Assembly (NCBI GenBank): GCA_910585805.1
Contig: CAJUFB010000020.1
Coordinates: forward strand, 1-54,152
Length of the DNA: 54,152 nt
Source of the DNA: an uncultured Acetatifactor sp.
Lineage (GTDB): Bacteria; Bacillota; Clostridia; Lachnospirales; Lachnospiraceae
Direction: 5' to 3'
The notes beneath the pieces are model-generated. The model had not been told where the DNA came from, searched no databases, and saw only the letters and a program-made list of their open reading frames with translations. Positions 24,194 to 33,868 of this stretch are shown here, piece after piece. Numbering within the stretch: the stretch's first letter is position 1; the number at the start of each line of letters is the position of its first letter. The position numbers and the translations under genes are program-made.

Positions 24194-24973
24194 ATGAGAA
24201 ATCGTGTAAAAGAAATTTTTTCCTACAGTGATATGATCGGAAGCCTGGTAAAGCGGGAGCTACGGGGTAAATATAAGGGATCTGTGCTGGGATTTCTGTG
24301 GACGTTTATCAATCCGCTGTGCCAGATCATCGTGTATACAATCGTTTTTTCGATCATTCTGAACAATGAACTGGACCAGTTTTACGTGTATATCATTACA
24401 GGCATGATTCCCTGGCTGTTTTTCGACATGTCTCTGCGTCTTGGGGCCGGCAGTGTGCGCTACCAGGGGGAAATGATCAAGAAGATCTATTTCCCCAGGG
24501 AAGTGCTGCCCATTGCCTGTGTTACGGCACAGTTCATTAATATGCTGTTCTGTTTTGTCATCGTATTTGCCGTGCTGGCGGCATCGGGGAGAGGATTCTC
24601 TGCGGGAGCGCTTTTCTGTCTGCCGCTGATCATGCTGATCGAGTATGTGCTGACTTTGGGACTTACTCTGATCGTATCCTCGGTAACGGTGTACTTTAAA
24701 GATATGGAGCATATCATCACGGTGCTTTTGATGGCCTGGATCTATCTGACCCCCATACTATACTCCATCGATATCGTTCCGGAAAAGATGCTGTGGATCT
24801 TCAGGCTGAATCCCATGACAAGCGTGATAGAAGGGTATCATAAGATTCTGTACTGGCAGCAGATCCCGGAGGCCGGGCTGACTGCCTGGGGAGCTTTGTT
24901 CGCTTTGGCGGCGCTGGCGGCAGGCGAGCTGATCTTTGCCAGGCTGGATGCAAATTTTGCGGAGGAACTGTGA
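24194..24973 (+). CDS. wzm: Polysaccharide ABC exporter, membrane subunit (Wzm/TagG-like), system 1
   Basis: A 259-residue ABC-2 permease with six membrane segments. KRELRGKYKGSVLGFLWTFINP near the N-terminus (residues 18-39, quoted in part as KYKGSVLGFLW) is the family signature, and MAWIYLTPILYS and RLNPMTSVIEGY mark the C-terminal half. With the ATPase encoded next, it exports a finished lipid-linked polysaccharide. The stop codon overlaps the ATPase start. It starts 76 bases after the glucosaminidase gene. A second pair of the same kind lies at 38.5-40.7 kb. Confidence 0.9.
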   Translation: MRNRVKEIFSYSDMIGSLVKRELRGKYKGSVLGFLWTFINPLCQIIVYTIVFSIILNNELDQFYVYIITGMIPWLFFDMSLRLGAGSVRYQGEMIKKIYFPREVLPIACVTAQFINMLFCFVIVFAVLAASGRGFSAGALFCLPLIMLIEYVLTLGLTLIVSSVTVYFKDMEHIITVLLMAWIYLTPILYSIDIVPEKMLWIFRLNPMTSVIEGYHKILYWQQIPEAGLTAWGALFALAALAAGELIFARLDANFAEEL

Positions 24974-26250
24974 TGGAAAACTGGGCGATCGAAGTCAGGG
25001 ATGTGGAGAAATATTTTAAGGTATATACGGATAAGGGGAGTACCCTGAAGGAGAAGGCGATCTTTCTGAAACGGAGCAGGCATGAGAACCGGGCCGTGCT
25101 GAAGGGCATCAGCTTTCAGATACCCAGGGGACAGGCGGTCGGGTTTATCGGCAGAAACGGCTGCGGCAAGAGTACGACGCTGAAACTTCTCACCAGAATA
25201 CTGAAGCCCAATACCGGCAGCGTGACTGTGAACGGGCGGGTGTCAAGCCTGATCGAACTGGGGGCGGGATTTCACCCGGATATGAGCGGAAGGGAGAATA
25301 TCTATATCAATGCCACCATCTTCGGTCTGAGCCGGGAGGAGATAGACGGGAGGCTTGAGGATATCATCCGCTTTTCTGAGCTTGAGGAATTTATTGACAG
25401 TCCTGTACGCACCTATTCCTCCGGTATGTATATGCGTCTCGCCTTTGCGGTAGCGATTAATGTGAACGCGGATGTGCTGCTGGTGGATGAGATTCTTGCC
25501 GTGGGAGATATAAGCTTTCAGAAAAAATGTTTTGAGCGTCTGAAAGAAATTAAGGAGGAGGGCACCACCATTGCCATTGTTTCTCATTCAATGGAACAGA
25601 TGTACAATATCTGCGACAGGCTGATCTGGCTGGAGGACGGAAAGGTCAGGGAGGACGGTCCGCCTCAGGCGGTGGGCATGCATTATCTGGACGCCATGGA
25701 GGATGAGCGCATTGCAAGGCTGGCCCGGGAGAGCCATGAGAAGCTTCAGGGGGACAGGGAGCGTTCCATACTGGAGCTGACGGAAAATGTGCATCCTGAG
25801 GCCAGAAGGACCGGAACCTGGGAGGTCTATTTTACAAAGGTGGAGCTGTTGGATAAGGAAGGCAGGCATTGTCAGATCTTTGATACGGGAGATGAGGTGA
25901 CGCTTGTCTGCCATTACGCCACGGGACTGGAGCAGCCGGAGGTTAATTTCAATATGGACTTTGTACGGGATAACTGGCAGTACTGCTATGGAACCTGTTT
26001 CTGCAAGGCGGGGGATCCGTTGCCCAGACTGGGGCATACAGGCATGGTATCCCTGAAGATAGCCGGCCTTCAGCTGCTGCCGGGAAAATATTATCTCGAT
26101 ATCGGCATTAACGGCCCGGCGGGTGAGCTGTACGACAATGTAAGAAATGTTATGCAAATCACAGTGAGGGATTATATAACGGATGAATTCGGACCCTGCG
26201 TATTCGAACATGAATGGAAAATGGGACATATTGAGACGGAGAGGGGTTAA
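24973..26250 (+). CDS. wzt: Polysaccharide ABC exporter, ATPase with C-terminal glycan-binding domain (Wzt-like), system 1
   Basis: A 425-residue protein. The ATPase half (1-250) has Walker A GFIGRNGCGKST near residue 59, the signature YSSGMYMRLAFA near 150 and Walker B VLLVDEILAVGD near 170. Residues about 285-425 form a beta-rich Wzt-C-like domain. In O-antigen exporters this domain recognises the end group of the polymer before export. The ATG at 24973 overlaps the permease stop (ATGA-like TGATG); a GTG three bases earlier is possible. All ATPase motifs are intact. Confidence 0.9.
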   Translation: MENWAIEVRDVEKYFKVYTDKGSTLKEKAIFLKRSRHENRAVLKGISFQIPRGQAVGFIGRNGCGKSTTLKLLTRILKPNTGSVTVNGRVSSLIELGAGFHPDMSGRENIYINATIFGLSREEIDGRLEDIIRFSELEEFIDSPVRTYSSGMYMRLAFAVAINVNADVLLVDEILAVGDISFQKKCFERLKEIKEEGTTIAIVSHSMEQMYNICDRLIWLEDGKVREDGPPQAVGMHYLDAMEDERIARLARESHEKLQGDRERSILELTENVHPEARRTGTWEVYFTKVELLDKEGRHCQIFDTGDEVTLVCHYATGLEQPEVNFNMDFVRDNWQYCYGTCFCKAGDPLPRLGHTGMVSLKIAGLQLLPGKYYLDIGINGPAGELYDNVRNVMQITVRDYITDEFGPCVFEHEWKMGHIETERG

Positions 26251-26255
26251 CACAC

Positions 26256-28151
26256 ATGAAAATTCAGGAAATTCTGTTTCCGCAGATCGGCAGATGTACA
26301 GAGGAAGAACTGTATTTTCGCAAAACGGCCGGCGGCCGGCGCCCGGCAGAGAAAGGGTATGAGGAAATGGTTTCCGCCATGGCGGAGGCCTGTGAGATCT
26401 GGGAGAACCGCGGAAAGGTATCATATGACAGCGCCGGAGGTCAGCTGAATCTGGAAAAGGGCGGAAACGTTCGGTTTGACACCTATTTTAACGGATTTTC
26501 CATGGAAAAATGGAAAAAATATACGATCCTGTCAGACCTTTCTCTGGAGCTTGAATTGTCCGGGCATATCAAAGTGACACTGATCTCGGAGGAAAAAGTA
26601 TTCGGGGATATCATCCGGACGGTTCTGGCGGAGTATACGGCGGAATCGGAGGGAAGGAAAACGTTTACATTTGCATTTCCGGAGGGAAACGGCAGAGGAA
26701 TGTACAGCTTTGAGCTGGAAGCTTTGTCTGACGGATGCAGGATGTACGGGGGAAACTATACCACGGATGTGCCGGAGGACAGACGGAATGAAGTCAGGAT
26801 AGGGATCGGTATCTGCACCTTTCGCCGGGAAGCGTTTATCGAGAAGAATCTGGGCATCCTGAGAGAGTGTATTCTGGAAAATGCCTCCAGTCCCATGCGG
26901 GAGCGTCTGGAGATCTTTATCTCTGACAACGGGAAAAGCCTGGAGCGGGAACGGCTGCAGACAGAGCATATCCATATTTACCCGAACCGGAATCTGGGCG
27001 GCGCGGGGGGCTTTACCCGTGACCTGATCGAGATGAGCGGCAGAAAGGATGAGCTGCGGCTTACCCATGCCCTGCTGATGGACGACGATATTGTGATTGA
27101 ACCTCAGGCTCTGGTCAGAACCTGGACATTGCTGACCCTTCTGAAAGAGGAATATGCCGGGGCCTTTGTGGGGGGAGCCATGCTTCGCCTGGACAAGCAG
27201 AGCGTCCAGGTGGAAAACGGCGCAGCCTGGAACGGCGGCGCGCTGAATTCTCTGAAGCACGGCCTGGACATGCGGCTTCTGGACTCCTGTCTGTACAATG
27301 AGTATGAGGAATATACGGAGTTTAACGCATGGTGGTATTGCTGTTTTCCACTGAAGGTAGTGAGGGAGGACAATCTGCCTCTTCCCATTTTTATCCGCGG
27401 GGACGACCTGGAGTACGGCCTGCGCAATATGAAGACATTGATCCTGTTAAACGGCATATGTGTGTGGCATGAACCTTTTGAAAATAAATATTCTTCTTAT
27501 CTGGAATACTATATCGTGAGGAACCAGCTCATCGACAATGCGTTTCATTGCCGGTGGTACGGGAAGAAACAGCTCCGCAGAGAACTTTGGACGCACTGCA
27601 AGCAGGAGATCATGTATTACCGTTATAAAAATGTGGATCTGTACATTCAGGGGATTGAGGATTTTCTGAAAGGACCGGGGTGGCTGATGGAGCAGGACGG
27701 GGAAATGCTTCATCAGCAGGTCATGGCTTCCGGCTACAGGGCGGAGGAGCCGGATAAGCTGGGATTTCATTTCAGTTATCCCATGTTTGAAGACAGCGTC
27801 TATCTGGAGGATACGAAGAAGGCGCGCTGGAAGCGGCTGATTACGCTGAACGGCCTGCTCCTTCCGGCCAGGGGAGAGGCGGTGGTGCCCATGGCTGCGC
27901 TGAAATCGGTGATGTTTTACCGGAAGCGCCGGGTGCTGCATTATGATGCCACATCCCGGAAGGGATTTGTCACGGAGAAAAACGGGAAAGAGGCCTGGCG
28001 GTGCATTTTCAAGACATTTCATATGTATATGAAGTTATCCGGCAGTCTGGAGAAGGCGCAGAAGCGCTATCGTGAAGAGGGGCTAAAACTGCGGACTCTG
28101 GAGTTCTGGAAAGGATATCTGGGGCTGGAAGAGAAACAGGTGGTTTTATGA
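26256..28151 (+). CDS. GlfT2-like galactofuranosyltransferase
   Basis: A 631-residue protein with the domain order of mycobacterial GlfT2: an N-terminal beta-sandwich (about 1-175), a GT-A core (about 180-420) and a helical C-terminal domain. The core shows GIGICTFRREAFI, FISDNGKS, NRNLGGAGGFTRD and LLMDDDIVIEP; the DDD is the metal site. FIRGDDLEYGLR and WHEPFENKYSSYLEYY follow, where the Asp in GDD and the His are catalytic in the family. It would polymerise or add galactofuranose from UDP-Galf on the inner face. No UDP-galactopyranose mutase gene is in the window, so the donor must come from elsewhere. It starts 5 bases after wzt. Confidence 0.83.
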   Translation: MKIQEILFPQIGRCTEEELYFRKTAGGRRPAEKGYEEMVSAMAEACEIWENRGKVSYDSAGGQLNLEKGGNVRFDTYFNGFSMEKWKKYTILSDLSLELELSGHIKVTLISEEKVFGDIIRTVLAEYTAESEGRKTFTFAFPEGNGRGMYSFELEALSDGCRMYGGNYTTDVPEDRRNEVRIGIGICTFRREAFIEKNLGILRECILENASSPMRERLEIFISDNGKSLERERLQTEHIHIYPNRNLGGAGGFTRDLIEMSGRKDELRLTHALLMDDDIVIEPQALVRTWTLLTLLKEEYAGAFVGGAMLRLDKQSVQVENGAAWNGGALNSLKHGLDMRLLDSCLYNEYEEYTEFNAWWYCCFPLKVVREDNLPLPIFIRGDDLEYGLRNMKTLILLNGICVWHEPFENKYSSYLEYYIVRNQLIDNAFHCRWYGKKQLRRELWTHCKQEIMYYRYKNVDLYIQGIEDFLKGPGWLMEQDGEMLHQQVMASGYRAEEPDKLGFHFSYPMFEDSVYLEDTKKARWKRLITLNGLLLPARGEAVVPMAALKSVMFYRKRRVLHYDATSRKGFVTEKNGKEAWRCIFKTFHMYMKLSGSLEKAQKRYREEGLKLRTLEFWKGYLGLEEKQVVL

Positions 28152-29920
28152 TGAAGAGAAAGCTGGCAGCGATTGCCGGAGGATTGTATCTTGCGGCGGC
28201 AATGGGAGTGTGCATATGGAATTCCGTCTCTGTAAACGCGGAGCTTCCCGAAGAACAGGGGGAGGAAGTGCGGGCAGAAGCCACCACGGCGCCGTCCATG
28301 AGGGATCCGGGGAGAAGCCTGCTGCCCATTGCCAACAGTCTGGCCTATGGGACTGCCGGGCAGGAGGAACTCTATATCGATTCCGGAGAGGTATATTTAC
28401 AGGAGGGAGACACCGTGTCCCTTCTGGAAGCCTACGCCATGCCCCCTCTGGAGAGAATGAGCGGGGAGGATTTTCCGAAATATATGGACGGGCTCCAGGT
28501 GCTGGAGCGGATTGAGAGGATGGGGTTGGAGCCTGCCTCCTTTTTTACGCCGGAGTATGACTGGAAGGCGGTTTACGCGGATTCTTTGACAACGGTGAAG
28601 ACAGCCCTGGATTTCTCTGAAGAAGTGGATTTCAGAGGAAATACGGCGTCACAGTTAAATGCTTTTTTGACAGGATGCGAACGGGTTTCAGTCAATATCA
28701 GGGCGGAAGAAATCCTGTTGGATGAGACGATCCGTGTGCCTTCCAATGTGGTGCTGAAGGGGAACGGCGCGTGCATTTCCGGAACTGCTGCCGGCGGCGA
28801 TGATGTGGCTGCATATGCTTTTCTCCTGGAAGATGTGGAGAATGTGGGAATCTGTGGATTCCGGCTGGACGGCGGTTTCGGGCAGGGGATTTATGTGCTG
28901 AATTCCAAGGTTTGTCTGATTTGGGATAATGAGATAACGGATGCCGCTTACAAGGCGGTCTGTATCATGGCGGACAGCAGCTACATCAATCTGGTGAATA
29001 ACCGCATCTATGAGAATGGAAACGGCGCTGTCTTTCTGAACGGAGATATCAGCAGTTGTATCATTCAGGGAAATGAGATCTGTCAGAACCGGGGAACGAG
29101 AAATCTGACGGCGGGCATTGTATTTGCGTCCATGGAAGTGGAGGATCCCTATACGCCCTATAATGAATTTAAAGACGAGCATCTGTATGATCAGTTAGAC
29201 TCCCCCCACCATAATGTGGTCAGAGATAACCGCATCCGGGGAAACCTTTCCTCCGGCTTTTACTGTGACGGCGGCTATCTCAATTATATCCTGGACAATC
29301 TCATCGCAGATAACGAAAAAGAAGGCATGTGCCTTGACTATGGTACCTTCGGTGTCTATGTATCCGGGAATACCATCTGCAGAAACGGCAACAGGAAGCG
29401 TCAGACAGACGAGGATCTGGAGGCAGATTTTATCCTGGAGGCGGGAAGGCTGGAGGACGGCTCTTCCACAGCCAAGCTTCCGGGGATTTCCATTGACAAT
29501 TCGGCCTACAATATCGTCATGGAAAATATGGTCTCCGATAATGCGGGCAGCGGGATCAAGATGGTGCGGAGCGCTTACCGGAACCTGATCCTGAGCAATC
29601 TCGTCAGTGACAATAACCGGGGGAAAAATGAAGCTTTTCATGGGTTTGGCATTGAGTTTGGCCATGCCAGCGATCCGGACGAGCCGGTGATTGGGCTTGA
29701 CTTTACGGCGGATTATGAGAATATTGCAGCCAGGAATGTGATCAGCGGAGGGCATTATGCCGGAATTTTCCTTGCGGAGGGAAGCTACTGCAACGATCTC
29801 ATTGATAATGTGGTGATGGACAGCGAATTTTATTCTGTGGAGAATCACAGCCATTTGTATAACAGCTCTGTGGGTAATACCGTGAACCGGGATGCTCTGA
29901 ATTACGGATTGAACCAGTGA
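28148..29920 (+). CDS. Exported right-handed beta-helix protein
   Basis: A 590-residue protein. The first 30 residues form a signal peptide or anchor. Residues about 155-580 contain repeating short strands with asparagine ladders (VLKGNGACISG, NNRIYENGNGAVFLNG, DNLIADNEKEG, GNTICRNGN), typical of pectate-lyase-like or NosD-like parallel beta-helices. Such proteins bind or cut acidic polysaccharides outside the cell, including C5-epimerases and lyases. The active residues cannot be named. The ATG overlaps the stop of the galactofuranosyltransferase gene by four bases, which ties it closely to that enzyme. Confidence 0.8.
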   Translation: MMKRKLAAIAGGLYLAAAMGVCIWNSVSVNAELPEEQGEEVRAEATTAPSMRDPGRSLLPIANSLAYGTAGQEELYIDSGEVYLQEGDTVSLLEAYAMPPLERMSGEDFPKYMDGLQVLERIERMGLEPASFFTPEYDWKAVYADSLTTVKTALDFSEEVDFRGNTASQLNAFLTGCERVSVNIRAEEILLDETIRVPSNVVLKGNGACISGTAAGGDDVAAYAFLLEDVENVGICGFRLDGGFGQGIYVLNSKVCLIWDNEITDAAYKAVCIMADSSYINLVNNRIYENGNGAVFLNGDISSCIIQGNEICQNRGTRNLTAGIVFASMEVEDPYTPYNEFKDEHLYDQLDSPHHNVVRDNRIRGNLSSGFYCDGGYLNYILDNLIADNEKEGMCLDYGTFGVYVSGNTICRNGNRKRQTDEDLEADFILEAGRLEDGSSTAKLPGISIDNSAYNIVMENMVSDNAGSGIKMVRSAYRNLILSNLVSDNNRGKNEAFHGFGIEFGHASDPDEPVIGLDFTADYENIAARNVISGGHYAGIFLAEGSYCNDLIDNVVMDSEFYSVENHSHLYNSSVGNTVNRDALNYGLNQ

Positions 29921-29980
29921 GCGGCATCAGGCGGACACCCTGGGCGGAAACAACGCGGGAGAGGAGGCAGAAAGGCGGAC

Positions 29981-32338
29981 ATGGAGAAGAAAAGGAGGGG
30001 GAAACGGGAGAGGTGCCGTAGAACAATACCCTGTTGGGCATGGGCATTTCTGCTGAATATGGCGGTGGCTTTGGCGGCGATCGCGCCCATGCTCATCAAA
30101 AACCATGGATATATGGCGATGTCTCATGATTTTTCGGCCCAGGAGATCACGTTCAACATGCTGATGAACGATACGGTGAAATCGGGCAATCTGCTGTGGA
30201 ACTGGGGCATCGATCTGGGGGGCAATTTCCTGGAGACGTTCAGCTTCTACAACGTGGGAAGCCCCTTTTTCTGGCTGACGCTGATGTTTCCGGCGGAGTA
30301 TATGTCCAGGGTCATGGGTTGGATGATCATCCTGAAATTTGCGGTGGCAGGCGCCACGTCCGCCGCGTACTTTACAAGGCATATCAGGAAGAAAACGCTG
30401 ATCCTCTTCGCGTCGCTTTTATATGCCTTTTCCGGATTTCAGTGCGGCACGGTGGTATTTTATCATTTTCAGGATCAGGTGGCGCTTTTTCCGCTTCTGC
30501 TGATCGGGCTGGAGCAGCTGGTGGAGGATAAGAAACCGGGGCGGCTGGCTTTGGCCTGCGCGCTGAATGTGTTTACGAATTATGTATTCTTTGTGGGAGA
30601 GGTTCTGTTCCTGGCAGCCTGTTATGTGATGAAATATCTGATCCCTCAGATAAAGGCGGGAGAGAAGAAATTAAGCGTGTATGTCAGACCGCTTTTTAGC
30701 TGTATTCTGGAGGGAGCCATGGGCACGATGATGTCAGCCGTAATCCTGCTTCCATCAGTGAGAGGGATGCTGGCGAATTCCCGGGTTTCGTCCCATATCC
30801 TGGGAGAGGCATGGTTTACCATGACCAGCATGGATTGGCTTCTTTTGTTAAAGGCTTTTTTGATGCCTGCGGAGTCAATGAACTATATGTCTTCCATTGT
30901 GGGAGCGGACTGGATGAGCAATATGGCTTATCTGCCCATGGCGGGACTGCTTCTGGTTTTTGCATACGTTTTTACGAAAAAGGACTGGATCAGCGGACTG
31001 CTGAAGCTGAGCCTGGTGGTGGCGGCGGTGCCGGTGCTGAACAGTGTATTCATGTTTTTTAACAATTCGCCCTACAGGCGTTGGTATTACATGATCATCC
31101 TGATCATGGCGCTTGCGTCGGCCAGGGTGCTGGAGGACGCGGAGAACTATCGGTTGAAGAAAGCGGCAGTGTGTCTGGCTGTCCTGTACGGTATTTTCTG
31201 GAGTATGCTGAATATCGTCAAATGGAACGCGGAGGACATTTCTTTGGTCTTCCAGAGGAAATGGTTCTGTTTCGGCCTGCTGATGGGAGTGGGGGGCGCC
31301 GTGCTGACTTTCTTTATCGTAAGGTATGTCAGAAAGCCTTTGCGGGCGCGGTTCATGTGCGGAGCCACTGCCCTTTGCAGCTGTATTCTGCTGACAGCCA
31401 CGGTATATGAGTATTCGGTTACCACGGATAATACCAGACTGGATTTTAAGACATACCGCAATACTTATGGTGAAAATGTATACAATTACCTGACAGAGAT
31501 CCCGGGGATGCTGGACAGGGATGTGCTGCCCTACCGGTATTATTTTGACGAGTGGTTGGGTTATACTTATTACAATCTTGCCATGGCCAATTCCCTGCCT
31601 TCCATCAATTCCTTTATCAGCACGGTTCATCCGTCTATCATGGAATTCTATGATTATCTGGGGATCGGAAGGCTTACCTGGACCAATGCGGACAATACCG
31701 GTACAAGGGAGCTGCTGTCCGCCAGATATGTAGTGTCCACGGAGAAGCAGCCGGAATATGACTATATCACGGAATTGACCAACAGCAACGGACAGACCCT
31801 GTATCTCTATGATAATGCGGATGCTCTGCCCATAGGCTTTACTTACGATCATTACATTACCCAGAGCGAGTTTGTGCAGCTGGATCTGCCGGTGCGGGCC
31901 ACGGCCATGCTGGGAACGCTGGTGGTGAGGGATCAGGATGCGGAAAAAGCCGCGCAGGTGCTGCCCCATGCTCCGGAAGATTTTCCGGAGAGCCTGGAGC
32001 AGGAGAAGAGAAAGGAATATATTGCGGAGCGCCGGGAGGAATGCAGCAGCAGTTTCCGGCAGGGGAGGAACCGTTTTGAAGTGCGGATCACGGCGGACGG
32101 GGATAAATACGCTTTTTTCAGTGTGCCTTATGATAAGGCATGGAGTGTGAGGGTGAACGGGCAGGAGCAGGAAATCCTGAACATAAACGGGTTGATGGCG
32201 GTAAGGGTTTCGGAAGGAGAGAATGAAATCGCGTTTCAATACATCTATGCTCCCTTGAAATACGGAGCTGCGATAAGCATGGCGGGGGCGGCCCTGTATG
32301 GTATTTATCTGGCGGCAGTAAGGAAGCGTCACAAATAA
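29981..32338 (+). CDS. YfhO-family polytopic membrane protein
   Basis: A 785-residue protein with a basic N-terminus and about 12-14 membrane segments, then an outside beta-rich part (about 590-770) with PYDKAWSVRVNGQ before a final membrane segment. GNLLWNWGIDLGGNF near residue 75 is the YfhO family hallmark. YfhO-type proteins are GT-C-like and help glycosylate lipoteichoic or other surface polymers from polyprenyl-phosphate donors. GAGAGGAGGC precedes the ATG. It ends the operon that begins with the first exporter; a 304-base gap follows. Confidence 0.87.
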   Translation: MEKKRRGKRERCRRTIPCWAWAFLLNMAVALAAIAPMLIKNHGYMAMSHDFSAQEITFNMLMNDTVKSGNLLWNWGIDLGGNFLETFSFYNVGSPFFWLTLMFPAEYMSRVMGWMIILKFAVAGATSAAYFTRHIRKKTLILFASLLYAFSGFQCGTVVFYHFQDQVALFPLLLIGLEQLVEDKKPGRLALACALNVFTNYVFFVGEVLFLAACYVMKYLIPQIKAGEKKLSVYVRPLFSCILEGAMGTMMSAVILLPSVRGMLANSRVSSHILGEAWFTMTSMDWLLLLKAFLMPAESMNYMSSIVGADWMSNMAYLPMAGLLLVFAYVFTKKDWISGLLKLSLVVAAVPVLNSVFMFFNNSPYRRWYYMIILIMALASARVLEDAENYRLKKAAVCLAVLYGIFWSMLNIVKWNAEDISLVFQRKWFCFGLLMGVGGAVLTFFIVRYVRKPLRARFMCGATALCSCILLTATVYEYSVTTDNTRLDFKTYRNTYGENVYNYLTEIPGMLDRDVLPYRYYFDEWLGYTYYNLAMANSLPSINSFISTVHPSIMEFYDYLGIGRLTWTNADNTGTRELLSARYVVSTEKQPEYDYITELTNSNGQTLYLYDNADALPIGFTYDHYITQSEFVQLDLPVRATAMLGTLVVRDQDAEKAAQVLPHAPEDFPESLEQEKRKEYIAERREECSSSFRQGRNRFEVRITADGDKYAFFSVPYDKAWSVRVNGQEQEILNINGLMAVRVSEGENEIAFQYIYAPLKYGAAISMAGAALYGIYLAAVRKRHK

Positions 32339-32402
32339 CTGCTGCAGGTTTATGGCAATTTTTATTGTATTTCCGGGCTTTTGTCTGAAGCAACTGCGGC
32401 AG

Positions 32403-32506
32403 TTATACTGCATAACGCCAGAATTTACCGTACTGCACTGGTTAAACGCATATGGCTGGCGTTATGCAGTCGGGTTACTCGGAAATTATAACTGTTAAGC
32501 AGTATA
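32403..32506 (-). repeat. Structured intergenic element, copy B
   Basis: In the 304-base gap after the YfhO gene, ACTGCATAACGCCAG (32407-32421) and its exact reverse complement CTGGCGTTATGCAGT (32456-32470) flank a 34-base spacer. GTTAAGCAGTATA (32494-32506) lies 23 bases further. Read on the minus strand the modules have the same order and the same 23-base spacing as copy A at 8075-8177. The outer stem triplet is CAG/CTG here and TGA/TCA in copy A, so pairing is kept. The remainder of the gap (32507-32642) shows only a ribosome binding site. Confidence 0.85.
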
Positions 32507-32642
32507 TTTTCCGACAATTATTAAGGAAGCTCTGGAAAAGCGGATATACGGAAGATCCGGGCAGGACGACGTTGCGAAGCGTCCGGGAAACGGATTACAC
32601 AGGACAGGAAAGTCCGGTTCCGAAAGAGGGAGGATCGGAAAA

Positions 32643-33656
32643 ATGATCGAAAAAAACGCGGCAGTGCCGAAAAGCAGGATCGCATGGATCGATATCGCCA
32701 AGGCGATTGCCATATTTGCAATGATTGAAGGCCATGTGGTTGCCTATGGCGGATATGCCAGAAATCTGATATACTCTTTCCATATGCCGCTGTTCTTTAT
32801 ATTAACCGGTTTCACCATAAAAGAGGTTACGGATTTCCGTGAATTTCTCGCGGCGGTGAAGAAGGATTTCTGCAGGATCATGCTGCCCTGTATTGGCACG
32901 CAGGCCATCAACGGACTGCTGTCTTACTGGATTTATGACGAGGCGGCAATGGACAGCCTTCGGTTACGGGCAGAGCAGTTTTTCTGGGGTTCTGCCATTG
33001 ATGTCTACGGACATTCCTGTCTGGGGATGATCTGGTTTCTGGTGGCGCTGTTCTGGACGAAGGTTTTGTATTATCTGGTTCGCCTGCTTTTTCGAAACAA
33101 ATGCAGCGGAGCAGTATTCCTCTTCCTGGCAATGGTGGGAAAGCTGCTTTCGGTATATGAAAGATACCTGCCGCAGTCCTGGGACATTGTATGTGTGGCT
33201 GTGCTGTTTGTGTATATCGGGCATGTTTTTCGGAAGATTTATCCTTATTTCGAGAAATATCAGCTTCCGGTGACGGCGGCTGCCTTTCTGGTGTGGATGG
33301 CCTGCTGGGAGAAGGGGATATTTCTGGAGTTGGGCGGGCACTGGTATCCGGACTTTGCGCCGGGCATCCTGGAGGCGATCTGCGGCTGTATCTGTGTATT
33401 TACGCTGTCCGGAGCGTTGGAAGGCTGTAAACCGCTGGCTTTTGTTTTGCAGAAGGTGGGGAGGCATACCCTGCTGATCCTGTGCTTATCACATATTGAC
33501 TGGCTGACCATTTCGATCTGGGGATACAAGCCAGTGTGGCTTACGCTGATACTGAGACCCGGACTGGTGCTGGCGGGGACTTTTGTGATCACCATGGCGG
33601 GCGCTATGATGAAAAAGCTGCTCCGGGCGGCGGAGGAAAGGCGGCTGCATACATAA
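32643..33656 (+). CDS. Acyltransferase family 3 membrane protein
   Basis: A 337-residue protein with about ten membrane segments. The start RIAWIDIAKAIAIFAMIEGH and then SFHMPLFFILTGF are typical of acyltransferase-3 proteins of the WecH/fucose-acetylase type; the His in the first segment is catalytic in the family. It would add acetyl or another acyl group to a surface glycan. GAGGGAGGATCGG precedes the ATG. It could alternatively take the acyl group carried by the ACP at 7.0 kb, but nothing in the sequence shows this. Confidence 0.88.
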   Translation: MIEKNAAVPKSRIAWIDIAKAIAIFAMIEGHVVAYGGYARNLIYSFHMPLFFILTGFTIKEVTDFREFLAAVKKDFCRIMLPCIGTQAINGLLSYWIYDEAAMDSLRLRAEQFFWGSAIDVYGHSCLGMIWFLVALFWTKVLYYLVRLLFRNKCSGAVFLFLAMVGKLLSVYERYLPQSWDIVCVAVLFVYIGHVFRKIYPYFEKYQLPVTAAAFLVWMACWEKGIFLELGGHWYPDFAPGILEAICGCICVFTLSGALEGCKPLAFVLQKVGRHTLLILCLSHIDWLTISIWGYKPVWLTLILRPGLVLAGTFVITMAGAMMKKLLRAAEERRLHT

Positions 33657-33729
33657 AATGCCGTTCAGATGCGGTAATAGAAAGGAATCTGTAACGTTAG
33701 CCAAATCTGTACTGCTTGTAAAAATTGTG

Positions 33730-33758
33730 TGGAAATTTTTGCATGGGTGGTATATAAT
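33730..33758 (+). promoter_or_regulatory. Probable promoter for the wall-binding YD-tail protein
   Basis: TGGAAA (33730-33735) and TATAAT (33753-33758) are 17 bases apart, 111 bases before the ATG, in the 212-base gap after the acyltransferase gene. The -35 is poor, the -10 perfect. GAGAGGGAGG lies just before the start codon. Confidence 0.5.
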
Positions 33759-33868
33759 CTAGGTAGAATGAGGCTTGGGCAAAATATGCTGAAACAGACG
33801 TAAGCCTCTGCCGGGAAGAAGACAAGGAATATTCCCTGCAGTATCCTAAGGAGAGGGAGGCAAGTGCT

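Noticed and set aside
30875..32413. A 512-residue minus-strand open frame across the YfhO gene
   Set aside because: The plus-strand frame has family motifs and membrane segments; the minus-strand translation is His/Arg/Pro rich with no recognisable feature.
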